The translations under genes were made by a program, and so were the position numbers. DNA of 64,000 nucleotides. Origin: Porcincola intestinalis (GTDB taxonomy: Bacteria; Bacillota; Clostridia; Lachnospirales; Lachnospiraceae). The notes beneath the pieces were generated by a model. That model made no database searches. It worked only from the letters and a program-made list of their open reading frames with translations, and was not told the DNA's origin. The stretch spans positions 231,593 to 295,592 of the forward strand of contig NZ_VULZ01000003.1 in NCBI RefSeq assembly GCF_009696445.1, given 5' to 3'. Of this stretch, positions 53,841 through 63,474 are shown piece by piece. Every line of letters starts with the position of its first letter. The first letter of the stretch is position 1.

Positions 53841-54378
53841 ACGTCACCAAAGAAACAGAGTAACTACTGCTTGCGGCCAGAGCCGGGCATCTGATCCGAT
53901 ATCAGCGATCCGGTTCCGGTCACAAGCAGGCGGCCGACTCCCTTATGGGGAGTGACGAAAGAAGAAGCTCATCAGGGAAACGTCCGACGAAAGGTGCTGG
54001 TAAGCGGGAACTGGAGTCAGCAAACAACAAAGAATGAGCCAGTAGTCGGCAGGAATTTTGTCCATAGGGCACGACCCTGTAAAGGAGCTAAGCTGACACC
54101 CTGGTTATGGGCAGGCGGAACGAAGGAAACGAGGACCCGCGGGAAACCGAAGGTGATCTTGGTAGATACGAGAGGTGCGCTGCCATAGAGGGAAGGGATA
54201 TACAACGGTCATGAATATCGGAACAAGCGACGTTCTGATTTGTATACCCAAAACACCTCTGTTCTCGTACCAGATACTCTGAGATGCCCATCCTTCCGGC
54301 TCATTCAGCAGAGGTATAACACTGAAAAATCCTTAATTTTTAAGGGAAAATGACTTGACTTTATAGGGAGGGATTTGC
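53841..54378. other. Non-coding stretch after the IS110 fragment
   Basis: This stretch of about 540 bp holds no convincing gene. Its first part (to about 54190) is GC-rich and full of short self-complementary segments, and may be the non-coding end of the IS110 element, where related elements encode a structured guide RNA. The last part is AT-rich, with a CCTTAA-TTT-TTAAGG palindrome near 54340 just before the next gene. Confidence 0.35.
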
Positions 54379-54666
54379 ATGGCTCTTAAAAAGCAAAAAA
54401 GGATACCTTTCATCTGTATCCTGGTGGGGATGGCTTTTCTGGGGGCTGGCATATTTTGTCGGACGACAAGAGTCCTCTCAAGATGGATGATAAAAAAGCA
54501 GATCGAGCAAAAATATGGGATAGAAGACTTGCAGATCATCAATTTTGCCCCTGTGAGCGGCGCTGATCAGACCGCTTTCCGCGATTATATTGACGAAAAT
54601 GGTCTTGACGGAGCGAAATTAACAAATGATATCTATACCTTCTCAGGAAATGCATTTTGCACCGCC
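54379..54666 (+). pseudogene. Membrane-anchored protein, 5' part cut by IS21
   Basis: The frame begins with an ATG eight bases after GGAGGG and gives a basic start, a hydrophobic helix (about 10-27) and then QIEQKYGIEDLQIINFAPVS and a DYIDENGLDGAKLTNDI block. About 96 residues in, it enters the left terminal repeat of the IS21 element, after which the reading is meaningless. The 3' piece at 57198-57776 may be the rest of the same gene. I do not recognise the family. Confidence 0.55.
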
Positions 54667-54722
54667 GAGCGGACACCGGTGCGTTTGTCAGCGGACACTC
54701 GGCGGCGACAACGGACAGCACT

Positions 54723-55469
54723 TTAATCAGTTACTTTCCGTTCAATCATAACGATGTAATGTTTCGTCACTCGCTTGAGCAGCGAGTTGGATGAGACCTC
54801 ATCCTCCATCAACATAGAAGGCCATGCCTTTGGCTCACGCTGTGAGCAGATGATACAGCTCCTTGACAATTCATTCCGCTTTTCCAGGACATCATACAGA
54901 GCCTTGACTTCATCATCTTCTGTAATCGGATGCAGAAGAAAGTCGTCCAGGATCACAAGATCAAGGTTGATGATCGCCTTTACCTTCTTCTGGTACTGCT
55001 TGAAATCAATCTTTCGAATGGCAGCCAACTCACTTGCCAGTTCCTCGCAGTGATAGTAGCCTACACGGTACTCCCTGCATGCTTCGGCGACAAGCGCTCT
55101 TGCAAGATAAGTTTTTCCGCTGTCAGAAGCCCCGAAGATACAAAGGTTCATGCCGTTCCGTACAAAATCCAGCGACGAAAGTGTCTGGACGATATCCAGC
55201 GGCTGGTACTGGCGTTCTTTGGAATCAACACACTGGTCAAGGCAACTGTCGCTGCCCTTCAGCTTTGCCTTCTTTAAGCGCGATGTATAGCGGTTTGTAA
55301 CCGTTACGATGTATTCGGCGTGAATGATGGCACTGATCAGTTCCAGACGGCCTGTATTAACAAAAGCCGGTTGCTTATAGAGAGTTTCAAGCTCTGCAGA
55401 CATATGGGGCAGTCTTAGCTCATCCAGTTCTTCCAGGATCGACTTCAGCTCCTTTGTTCCTGTATTCAT
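54723..55469 (-). CDS. istB: IS21 helper ATPase IstB
   Basis: This DnaA/DnaC-like AAA+ ATPase helps the IstA transposase select targets. The 248-aa protein has Walker A GASDSGKT near 112, Walker B LVILDDFL near 173, sensor regions with SCIICSQRE, and a C-terminal KRVTKHYIVMIER end. It appears intact. Its ATG overlaps the istA stop. Confidence 0.9.
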   Translation of the reverse strand: MNTGTKELKSILEELDELRLPHMSAELETLYKQPAFVNTGRLELISAIIHAEYIVTVTNRYTSRLKKAKLKGSDSCLDQCVDSKERQYQPLDIVQTLSSLDFVRNGMNLCIFGASDSGKTYLARALVAEACREYRVGYYHCEELASELAAIRKIDFKQYQKKVKAIINLDLVILDDFLLHPITEDDEVKALYDVLEKRNELSRSCIICSQREPKAWPSMLMEDEVSSNSLLKRVTKHYIVMIERKVTD

Positions 55470-57082
55470 CGCTGCGCCTCCTTTCCGGACTGATCCGCGA
55501 GAATACGGCTGCGATTCAGCAGTTTTTCTATGTCGGAGTAACTGCTGTCCATGATGTAGGAGCCTTCGTTCCGCTTCTTATTCTTTTCGGTGTTGTAGCC
55601 TTCAGTTCCAAGCTCTTCGGCTACCGCACCGATAGTGTTTTTGATATAGGTGTATGTTGTTATCTCGGCAGCGAGAGCGCGCCTGCAGCATTCCTCCAGA
55701 GCTAAGCGGCTGTACTTCTTTGTGAAGCCAAGAACGCCAACACAGAGCCTGTAGGTCTGGACCTCCAGCTTCCGGCTTTTTTGGATGCGCTTGATCACCT
55801 CTGTTGTATTGCTTCCAACAGTTGAAGCTTTCCGAATAAAGTAGGTGCTGTTCCATTCCGAGAAATCTTCGTAATTCTTCGGCAGGCGGTTGGAGTCCGT
55901 TTTCCATTCACCCCTGTAGGTGGCTCTGGGCCATTCAATGATCAGCTCGCCTTCGAAACTGAAGATCTTGACAACGGATGCAGTGGCACGAATGACGACT
56001 TTTTTGTGCAGATATGCTTTGTCTACGCTATAATGAGCATTGTCAAAGCGTACGTGGAAGTCGCTTGATACCTTTGCCGTAGCCCTCTCCATGTAGTGGT
56101 ATCGCGTGGAGGGGAGCGTCATCAGGTCTTCCTTTTCTTCTGCCCAATAGTAGGAGCGGCAATGCTCTTTCTTCTTAAAGGGATCGTCATTCAGTTCTTC
56201 CAGCTTCTCCCAGAGGTCTTTGTTGAACTGCTCAAGTGAGAAATACCTGCGTTCCTCCAGATCGTGGAAGAACCCCTTCTCGAGAATGCCAACTGCGTTT
56301 TCCACGGAAGATTTGAAACGAGGTTTCCAGACCTTAGCGGGAAGGATCACCGTGTGGTTGTGCTCCGCCCATTCAGCATGGTCCTGATTCAGCTCCGGCT
56401 GTATCCAGTCCTTATTTGCGATCACGGCCTGTTTGCAGTTATCGCAAACAACAATAGCGGGAACGCCGCCAAAAGCTTCCAGCGCGTTGTTATTGACCTC
56501 GATCCACTGCATCTCCTTCGTGGATTCCATACCCTCAGCGTAGATGTATTGGGAATACGGAAGGATAGCAACAAACACGACGATTGGTGTGATCTCGCCG
56601 GTAAGGCGGTTGATGAGGTCAAATGTCTTACCTGCGAAGTCGACTTCCATTGTCTGGGCAATCACAGCTGTAAAGTGCGCTGTTTCGTAGTTCTCTTCAC
56701 ACCACTTGCCGAAGAACTCGCAGAACTGCCGGTACTGGCAAGGCTTCTTCCCATCGGTCTTGCAGCGCTTGACATACCGGTCCCAGCATACCTAAAGCGT
56801 CATGTTTTTTCTCTCGTTCATGAGCTTCAAAACCTGCTGGTAATCAGGATATTCGTAACTTTCGTCCCGGCCGCCTTCACCTGGCACCTTGCCATACACC
56901 TTCATAGCGATTCCGGCGTTCGTGATCCCGGGTGGGAGTGGGAAGTCCAGTTCATCACACTTTTCGAATGCTTTCAGAAAATCATGTACTCCTGACTTTC
57001 CCGCTCCAGTCTGCTCCGCGATCTCACGGAGCGAAAGTCGTAGTACGTATCACTTGGTTAGAATGGCCTTGTAGTCCAACAT
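55466..57082 (-). pseudogene. istA: IS21 transposase IstA with two nonsense codons
   Basis: The full frame starts at an ATG preceded by TAGGAGGTAGGCT and reads MLDYKAILTK, then TGA (57050-57052), then a helix-turn-helix region with LREIAEQTGAGKSGVHDFL. It continues to a TAG at about 56792 after NERKNMTL and then WDRYVKRCKTDGK. The rest is intact: VDFAGKTFDL, VVCDNCKQAV (catalytic core aspartates), NHTVILPAK and the terminal domain to 55466. Only two point nonsense changes separate it from a complete 538-codon gene, so inactivation is recent. Confidence 0.85.
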
Positions 57083-57197
57083 AGCCTACCTCCTATAAAA
57101 TGAATTCCCACCACTATTGATGGTTATCATCAGTATAGGAGAATGGCTTTTTAGATCATAAGGTTAAGGTGTCCGCTCGCTCCGCTCCGCGTCCGTT

Positions 57198-57776
57198 TTG
57201 CTCTGCAAAACCGTCCGGTCCGTGACGCAGTTTGCAGGAAAGACATCCGATGGAAAAGGCTTTGACGGCTATGCAGATAAAAACAGAAAGGTCATCTGCG
57301 ACTCTTTTCCGTTTGTTTTGTACAGGGATGAACTTACGGCAGAAGTGGAAGGGATTGTAGAGGATGTCAGCGATGAACTCTACGACATCAATATGGATCT
57401 GTACAGTGAATTTGCCGGGAAACCAGGGAGATATGAAGACTTTAAGAGGCACCTGTACCATTATCACAAAAATGCCTTATGTATCTATGTGGAGCAGTCA
57501 ATCTCTGATCAAAAATATGCCATCCTTCTCCAGAAGCTCACAGAATTGAACCTGCCAATGGATATGGGGGTTGAGGAACTGCCTGCTGAAGAAATCAACA
57601 GGCTGTTAGACGAAGAAAAAGCGGGAGGTGTAGGACGCTGGGTGCAGTCCGAGCTGTCATACAATGCGAGCACTTCCGTAAACTACTGGTACTGGCGGCA
57701 TCCAGAATGGAAGCTCTGTGATAAACGAAAGAATATACCTTTTAATACCGTAACCGGGAAAGCGACTGTTCAATAA
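57198..57776 (+). pseudogene. 3' part of a disrupted protein of unknown function
   Basis: After the right end of IS21 the frame gives about 190 residues: VTQFAGKTSDGKGFDGYADK, then a largely helical acidic region (DELTAEVEGIVEDVSDELYD), and a C-terminal NYWYWRHPEWKLCDKR. It begins only with a TTG in a GC-rich low-complexity joint and has no start site, so the true 5' end has been lost or lies at 54379. The composition looks coding. No family recognised. The 120 bp that follow to 57900 hold nothing I can identify. Confidence 0.5.
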
Positions 57777-57900
57777 TCAGATAAAGAACCGAGCCTTACT
57801 GGCATCTGCAGCACCGACCGTTATAGATAGTATCATAGTCATGAAAATTCTTGATCAGTTTATGCTCTTTCTGACATACTTATCCGTGTGTCACAGATCC

Positions 57901-58524
57901 TTAAAATACAGGAGGAACTTTCTGTGCGGCATATAGCACACTCTCACAGGAGTGTCCTCGTTTCCGTTTTACGGAACAACCTTCGGCATATTCACTGATG
58001 ATCAGCCGGATGGTCTGTCTTTCGGCGTCCTTGCCTTCCAGTTTCGTCTGTGAGGATGTCAGGCCCTCAAAAGGGATGCCTTCATAAACTTCAAGATGTG
58101 GAGCGCTGATTCGGGTTTTCGGCGGATTGCCGAGATACGGAAGATCCAGCAGCGTCATGGGTCCGGAAAAGATTACAAAAAACAGCAGGGATAGCCCCGC
58201 GAACATGGTGAGGAGCTCCATTCGGGATATGCGCGCCTTCTCCGAAGCCGCTTCTTTCACTTCTTCAGGACTGTTCTGCCCCAGACGGCAGGCAAGGCTG
58301 TGACGGCGGCTAATCCACAGAAGAAGGAGGATGAGAAGAGGGTTAATCCCAGTGATCCACGCGATCAGGTCCTTCAGGAAGAAGAGATAAGGATGTTTCC
58401 CGTAGTCAGACGCGATCCAAAGCACGATATTCCCGATAATCAGAACTGCAACTAGGAAAACCAGTAATTTAACGAATGCATTAGTTCGCTTGCTGCTTTT
58501 GCTCTGTTCCGTTTTCATTTCCAT
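57901..58524 (-). CDS. Small two-helix membrane protein of unknown function
   Basis: The protein has about 207 aa from the ATG with GGGGAG eight bases upstream. An earlier ATG at 58578 overlaps the stop of the gene before it as ATGA and would add 18 residues. It has a basic N-terminus, membrane helices at about 18-40, 55-75 and 108-130 (LLTMFAGLSLLFFVIFSG), and a soluble C-terminus. It is second in a two-gene operon with another membrane protein and has no family I know. Confidence 0.65.
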   Translation of the reverse strand: MEMKTEQSKSSKRTNAFVKLLVFLVAVLIIGNIVLWIASDYGKHPYLFFLKDLIAWITGINPLLILLLLWISRRHSLACRLGQNSPEEVKEAASEKARISRMELLTMFAGLSLLFFVIFSGPMTLLDLPYLGNPPKTRISAPHLEVYEGIPFEGLTSSQTKLEGKDAERQTIRLIISEYAEGCSVKRKRGHSCESVLYAAQKVPPVF

Positions 58525-58574
58525 TTGCTTCTCTCCCCTTTTGCGTGAATTTTTTACAGAACAGGTTCTGCGGT

Positions 58575-58958
58575 TCATGGATGCAGACCCAGCTGTTCCA
58601 GCGTAATGCCTTCTATGTCATGTAGCCGAAAGAAGGAGCACCATTCACTCCTGTCATTGACACGAAACTCTGTTCCGTCCGGCGTGGTATAATAGCCCAT
58701 ACTCCCCATGCGGTCTGTCTCCCTGCATCCAAGCTTTAAAAGCTCATCACCGGTCCAGTCATGATCCGTCAGAAACAGCGCTTCCTGATTCTGTTCTTCC
58801 AGCACAACTACCTCACGGAAAAGATTGACTTCCGCCACCTGCCAGGGAGTAACTTTCCCTTTTCCATATTGATGAATGCAAACCATCATGTCAATTGTCA
58901 CGATCACGACAAGTGCGATCAGGATTCCCAGCAGCCATTTTAATAATCGTTTCTTCAT
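58575..58958 (-). CDS. Membrane-anchored small protein of unknown function
   Basis: The 127-aa protein has one N-terminal helix (about 8-26) and an extracytoplasmic-type soluble part with WTGDELLKLGCRETDRMG and FRVNDRSEWCSFF. Two cysteines could form a disulfide. AGGAGGA lies nine bases before the ATG. It starts the operon with the following membrane protein, and diverges from the ABC cassette on the other side of a 370-bp gap. Confidence 0.7.
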   Translation of the reverse strand: MKKRLLKWLLGILIALVVIVTIDMMVCIHQYGKGKVTPWQVAEVNLFREVVVLEEQNQEALFLTDHDWTGDELLKLGCRETDRMGSMGYYTTPDGTEFRVNDRSEWCSFFRLHDIEGITLEQLGLHP

Positions 58959-59203
58959 AAAGCAGTTCCTCCTTAAAAGTCAGGCAAAGCAAGTCCAAAT
59001 CCTCTGAATTTTCCTGAAATCACGAAACAGTGATTTCCCCTCTGTCTTTTTTGCAGGAAGTTCATAGATTGGTGTTTTTGCAAGGGGCAAACGAGGCAGA
59101 GAAAAACTGTCTTAACATCTGAGAAAGAACATAGATATATAGACTTATTATATCCTCACAGGTGCAGAGAGGTCTACTTGTTAACAACAGGATTTATATC
59201 AGT

Positions 59204-59231
59204 TTGGCATATTCCCGCGGCTTTGTAAAAT
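59204..59231 (+). promoter_or_regulatory. Possible promoter of the ABC resistance cassette
   Basis: TTGGCA, a 16-bp spacer and TAAAAT, about 95 bp before the ATPase gene. The surrounding gap (58959-59327) is AT-rich, contains no gene, and is where a response regulator operator would be expected; no clear direct repeat was found. Confidence 0.4.
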
Positions 59232-59327
59232 CCACTATGATATTTTATCAAAACTTTAAGGTACACATATGGAGCGTTTAAGTTCTGATGCTATTCTTCT
59301 CCTGACAACAGAGATGGAGGTAAGTTT

Positions 59328-60068
59328 ATGCAGCCAAACAAAGAAACTGTATTAGAAGTCAGCGAACTCACTAAAAAGGTTGATCGGATGATACTTGTCG
59401 ATCATCTGAATTTCAGTCTTGAGAAGGGGGATATTTGTGGGTTTTTGGGAGAGAATGGGGCTGGGAAGACCACGACGCTCCGTATGATGACACACCTTAT
59501 TTTCCCAACATCCGGCGATGTTCTGATCCATGGACACTCGATCAGAACAGACACACGAGCAGCACTCTCTCAGGTAGGAAGCATCATCGAAAATCCCACC
59601 TTTTACCTATCTATGACGGCACTTCAGAACCTACGGCTCAGTGCGAGGTTGTCAGACCAGCACGTACCCGAATCCAGGATGATGGAAGTGCTGCAAATGG
59701 TAAATCTGGAAAATGCAAAGAATCAGAAAGTGAAGACATTCTCCCTGGGAATGAAACAGCGGCTGGGATTCGCCAATGCACTTCTTTGCAATCCGTCCCT
59801 GATCATTCTGGACGAACCAACAAATGGATTGGATCCGATCGGCCTGACGGAGTTAAAGGATATGGTACAGGGATTGTCTGCCCAGGGGATTACGTTTCTG
59901 ATTTCCAGTCATATGCTCCGGGAGATACAGGATATTTGCAACCGGGTTGAAATCATCCATAAGGGACAGCAAATCGAATCGGGCTATGTCACGGATTTAC
60001 TGAATCAATATAAAGTGTCGAATATGGAGGATGTATATTTTGCATGTATGGGGAGGAGGCTCGCATGA
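59328..60068 (+). CDS. Peptide-antibiotic resistance ABC ATPase (BcrA/LanF-like)
   Basis: The 246-aa ATPase has Walker A GENGAGKTTT, the signature FSLGMKQRLG that marks the bacitracin/lantibiotic immunity group, Walker B LIILDEPTNGLDP, and a switch histidine in ISSHML. The ATG follows GGAGG by seven bases. It overlaps the first permease gene as ATGA. It energises removal of a cell-envelope antibiotic from the membrane, as inferred from family and neighbours. Confidence 0.92.
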   Translation: MQPNKETVLEVSELTKKVDRMILVDHLNFSLEKGDICGFLGENGAGKTTTLRMMTHLIFPTSGDVLIHGHSIRTDTRAALSQVGSIIENPTFYLSMTALQNLRLSARLSDQHVPESRMMEVLQMVNLENAKNQKVKTFSLGMKQRLGFANALLCNPSLIILDEPTNGLDPIGLTELKDMVQGLSAQGITFLISSHMLREIQDICNRVEIIHKGQQIESGYVTDLLNQYKVSNMEDVYFACMGRRLA

Positions 60069-60847
60069 AGAAGATTCGTACCCTCCTCGCCTTTGAAGGC
60101 AGACGCATGCTGACATCAAAGAGCACTTTGATTTATGTTATCATATATTTCATCAGCTATATCATTTCGGTCATCTTCTTTCAGTTGTACGGGAGTGATG
60201 GTTCTGTGCTGACAGAGGCAAGCGCCCAATCGTTTCCCATCCAGCATCTGCAGGCGGGAATCCTCTTCACGGGAACATTTATCGCAATTTATGTCGCGCA
60301 GATCACCAGGCAGGAACGAACGCAGAGTACTATCAAGCTGATCCTGTTAAGACCGGTGAGCAGATTGCAATACTATATCAGCAAGATTCTGTCCATAGCA
60401 TTCTTCTCTATGCTGCTTACCTTGATTCAGATCACAGTGGGGTATCTTGTCGGGATGCTGTTCTTTGGCTGGCATGGAACGCTTGTTTTTGGCGATATTG
60501 TGACAAGCGGGCTGACTGGAGTGGGGATCACGTTTCTGTCCGGGGTTGCCTTTGCGTTCGCATATTTTGCGTTTGGCATGCTGATGATGCTGCTGTCCGA
60601 ATTCCTGCCCCGCCTGATTGACTGCGCGGCTGTAGGCATCGTAATCCTACTGATTGGCCAATATGCAGAGGTTTTGCCTTCCATCCGACCATATGTTTTA
60701 GTTCATCAGATGCTCTTTTTCCATCAGGATATTTTCGAAATGAGTGCTGTGTACAATCTGCGAAGTGCCATCGTGATCCTGGCTTATTGCCTTGCCTGTA
60801 GTTTCGCCGGATATTATGTTTTTAGGCATGAAGATCTGTCTGTGTAA
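60065..60847 (+). CDS. ABC-2 type permease, lantibiotic-immunity-like (first)
   Basis: The 260-aa protein has six hydrophobic segments (beginning LIYVIIYFISYIISVIFF) and the ABC-2 layout of LanE/LanG or BcrB subunits. A conserved cytoplasmic RQERTQSTIKLILLRPVSR precedes helix 3. The ATG at 60065 follows GGGGAGGAGG by five bases, better than one seven codons earlier. It overlaps the ATPase stop. Confidence 0.85.
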   Translation: MKKIRTLLAFEGRRMLTSKSTLIYVIIYFISYIISVIFFQLYGSDGSVLTEASAQSFPIQHLQAGILFTGTFIAIYVAQITRQERTQSTIKLILLRPVSRLQYYISKILSIAFFSMLLTLIQITVGYLVGMLFFGWHGTLVFGDIVTSGLTGVGITFLSGVAFAFAYFAFGMLMMLLSEFLPRLIDCAAVGIVILLIGQYAEVLPSIRPYVLVHQMLFFHQDIFEMSAVYNLRSAIVILAYCLACSFAGYYVFRHEDLSV

Positions 60848-60865
60848 GAAAGGTAGAATGATGAT

Positions 60866-61573
60866 ATGCATGCACAATTAAAGTTTGAATTACAAAAATT
60901 GAAGTTCCAAAGTATCTATCGGATGATCTTGCTGCTCTCCCTGCTGAGCAGTTTCGGTATTTTGATCCGCTCCGTGGTGGCAAAGGCACCTTTGACGTCC
61001 ATCATCGTGACAGACGGCGGCATCTTTCGGATCATTTTCTGGTTTGTCTGCGGATATGTGATTTGCGGCATCTTTTCAGAAGACTATCACGATAAGACAA
61101 TGAAGGCCGTTCTTCCTCTTTCTCAAAGCAGGGGCATTTATCTGGGAGCAAAGGTATTGATTGCAACAGTTTACTGTGTATTTGCCTTTCTGATATTTTT
61201 TCTTACGAAAGACTTGGCAGGATGTCTCCTTTACAATGATGCCGGAGTGGATCTGATCTCAGGAATCCTATTTCCGATCGTTGGCGCATTGTCCGGTATA
61301 TTTGTTATCGTATGTCTTGCGGCAGCGGTGATCACGTTGACAGAAAATGAAGCAATCACAGCAGGTGTTGTGTTTGGCGCGATCATTCTGATGATGATAT
61401 TGGAGAACATCTCGATCATAGCCTCTTTTGTACCTACGTATTGGATCAATAGTTTTTACAACAGCCCGGCACGGACGGGTATGCTCTTTCCTGTGAGTAT
61501 TATCCTGCTGATTGCTGTATTTCTGTTGTTGCTTGCTACCAGAGTATTCTGCAAAAAAGATCTGTATACCTGA
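60866..61573 (+). CDS. ABC-2 type permease, lantibiotic-immunity-like (second)
   Basis: The 235-aa protein has six hydrophobic segments and the block SEDYHDKTMKAVLPLSQSRG, which corresponds to the conserved loop of the first permease. The two permeases would form a heterodimer. It lies 18 bp after the first permease and 12 bp before the response regulator. The ribosome binding site (AAAGG) is weak, suggesting translation coupled to the preceding gene. Confidence 0.83.
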   Translation: MHAQLKFELQKLKFQSIYRMILLLSLLSSFGILIRSVVAKAPLTSIIVTDGGIFRIIFWFVCGYVICGIFSEDYHDKTMKAVLPLSQSRGIYLGAKVLIATVYCVFAFLIFFLTKDLAGCLLYNDAGVDLISGILFPIVGALSGIFVIVCLAAAVITLTENEAITAGVVFGAIILMMILENISIIASFVPTYWINSFYNSPARTGMLFPVSIILLIAVFLLLLATRVFCKKDLYT

Positions 61574-61585
61574 AAGGAGGCCTTC

Positions 61586-62272
61586 ATGAACGAGAAAGAA
61601 ATTCTGATTGTAGAAGATGAAACAGATCTTGCAGAAATGATTGAAAAGTACCTGGAAAAAGAGGGTTATGCCGTAACCACCATTGGCAATGGAAGAATGG
61701 CACAGGACTATCTGAAAGAGCATCTTCCCTCCATGCTCATCCTTGATCTCATGCTGCCAGAGGTGGATGGTCTGGAAATCCTGAGTCAGTTAAGAAGAGT
61801 TTCAACGATTCCCGTCATCATTATCAGTGCAAAGGAATCTGAGTTTGACCGCGTTCTTGGATTGAAGTTAGGCGCAGACGACTATATCACAAAGCCGTTT
61901 TCTCTCAAGGAATTGGTCGTCCGGGTGGAAACGCTGTTTAGACGGATCCAATATGAAACAGAGATCAAGGAGAAAAAACCTCGTATCATCGGCAGTCTTT
62001 CTCTGAATCCTCTGTCTCGTGAAATCAGAAGGAATGGATTAAATATAGAACTTACGGCAAAAGAATTTGACTTGTTTCTTTTCTTTATGGAACACCCAAA
62101 ACAGGTATTCTCAAAGGATCATCTGTACGAACAGGTGTGGGGCTTTGATCAGTATGGCGATACAAATACAGTGGCCGTCCATGTGCAGAAACTCCGGGAA
62201 AAACTGGGAGATGACAGCCATATCACTACCGTGCGAGGTGTCGGTTATCGATTTGATGGAGAAATCAGATGA
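61586..62272 (+). CDS. OmpR-family response regulator of the ABC cassette
   Basis: The 228-aa regulator has receiver Asp54 in LILDLMLPEVDG, switch Lys in TKPFSL, and a winged helix with ELTAKEFDLFLF and NTVAVHVQKLREKLG. AAAGGAGG lies before the ATG. It overlaps the kinase gene as ATGA. It probably activates the upstream ABC genes when the kinase senses the antibiotic. Confidence 0.94.
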   Translation: MNEKEILIVEDETDLAEMIEKYLEKEGYAVTTIGNGRMAQDYLKEHLPSMLILDLMLPEVDGLEILSQLRRVSTIPVIIISAKESEFDRVLGLKLGADDYITKPFSLKELVVRVETLFRRIQYETEIKEKKPRIIGSLSLNPLSREIRRNGLNIELTAKEFDLFLFFMEHPKQVFSKDHLYEQVWGFDQYGDTNTVAVHVQKLREKLGDDSHITTVRGVGYRFDGEIR

Positions 62273-63291
62273 AAAATAGTATTATACACAGGCTGCTCTT
62301 TATATCGGTTCTCCTGGCACTGATTCCCTTCCTGGCACTGGCTTTTTTTGCCCAGTTCACAACAGTAACCATGTTTTTTCTGCTGTTGTGTATTCCGCTC
62401 GCTTTAATTCTTGTCTATACGGCCTTGTTTTTGAAAAAACGGATGATTCAGCCGATTAAGCAAGTATCCGAAAGCACCAAACGAATATCGGCGGGAGATC
62501 TGACCCAGCCAATTCATTCTAATTATGACGACGAACTTGGAAATTTCATCCGGTCGTTTGATGAAATGCGCAAAGCACTGCTTGAAAAAGAACAGGAACA
62601 ACTTCGATTTGAGCAGGAAAGACGTCAGTTTATCTCGAACATCTCGCATGATATGCGAACTCCGATCTCCTCCATTTCCGCCTATCTGGAAGCGCTGCAA
62701 GATGGAGTGGCGGACAGTAAAGAGGAGGAACGGCGATACTATCGAATCATGAAGAGTAAACTGGATCTCTTGACAAATTTATCTTCGCAATTACAGTTTA
62801 GTTATCTCACCGATCAGGAGGTGCCTCTTCATCTTCAGATGGTTGCCTGTTACAGTTGGTGCCATTCCTGGATCGAAGAAATCGCATCGGAATGTGCTGT
62901 CCGGAATATCCCTGCTGTCTTGCAAAATCATGTCTCGCAGGACGAGCCATGTTCCATGAAGATTGATCCGATACAGATGGACAGAGCCCTACAAAATATC
63001 TTAAATAATGCTTATCGATATGCGGAGAATCACTTTTCTGTAAGCAGCATAAGAGAAAACGCTTCTCTGATCCTGCGTATTGAAAATGATGGATGCCACA
63101 TTACGCAAGAACAGGCAGAGCATATCTTCGATCGTTTCTTTACGGGTGACAAAAACAATGAGAATGGCCACCTTGGCCTAGGATTGTACATCAGCAAAAC
63201 CCTTTTATCCGCGATGGGAATTGGAATCAACGCCACCGTAGGGCAGAAGAACATAGTATTTCGGATTCAAATTCCACTTATTTCAACCTGA
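62269..63291 (+). CDS. Sensor histidine kinase with short extracellular loop
   Basis: The 340-aa kinase has two membrane helices close together (about 9-29 and 34-54) with almost no extracellular loop, the layout of intramembrane-sensing kinases. It then has a HAMP domain (IQPIKQVSESTKRIS), phospho-acceptor His127 in NISHDMRTPI, an N-box NILNNAYRYA and a G-box GHLGLGLYIS. Such kinases usually respond through the state of a partner transporter or a membrane drug target. It closes the five-gene cassette. Confidence 0.92.
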   Translation: MKNSIIHRLLFISVLLALIPFLALAFFAQFTTVTMFFLLLCIPLALILVYTALFLKKRMIQPIKQVSESTKRISAGDLTQPIHSNYDDELGNFIRSFDEMRKALLEKEQEQLRFEQERRQFISNISHDMRTPISSISAYLEALQDGVADSKEEERRYYRIMKSKLDLLTNLSSQLQFSYLTDQEVPLHLQMVACYSWCHSWIEEIASECAVRNIPAVLQNHVSQDEPCSMKIDPIQMDRALQNILNNAYRYAENHFSVSSIRENASLILRIENDGCHITQEQAEHIFDRFFTGDKNNENGHLGLGLYISKTLLSAMGIGINATVGQKNIVFRIQIPLIST

Positions 63292-63437
63292 TGGATTTAT
63301 ATAAATCGGGTGCCAATATATTTGTGTGTCTTTACCGCACTAAAGGAGATTCTATCATAAAAATACTTCCAAGCATCGATCACTAACTTTATCACCAAAA
63401 GAATCTTATTACTCATTCAGATTGGATGAGGTATTTC

Positions 63438-63474
63438 AAAACGTACTTTCAGGGAAACCCTGTCTGTGCGTTTT
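63438..63474 (+). terminator. Terminator of the resistance cassette
   Basis: CAGGG-AAA-CCCTG with an outer ACG/CGT pairing, followed by a six-T run, 147 bp after the kinase stop. Confidence 0.6.

Larger units (their letters stand above)
54667..57178. mobile_element. IS21-family insertion sequence
   Basis: The two ends carry the inverted sequence GAGCGGACACC (54667-54677 and, inverted, 57168-57178), and another GCGGACACT lies inside the left end at about 54690, as multiple terminal repeats are usual in IS21. Between them are istA and istB on the minus strand with the family's overlapping ATGA junction. istA has two nonsense codons, so this copy is probably immobile by itself. A clear target duplication is not visible. 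Confidence 0.8.

Noticed and set aside
53952..54188. A 78-codon plus-strand frame after the IS110 fragment
   Set aside because: Composition is unlike coding DNA, there is no start site, and the region looks like a non-coding element end.
45198..57082. Stop-codon reassignment to explain TAG and TGA inside several mobile genes
   Set aside because: Core and island genes in the window end normally in TAG and TGA, and the affected genes also carry frameshifts and truncations, so decay is the simpler reading.
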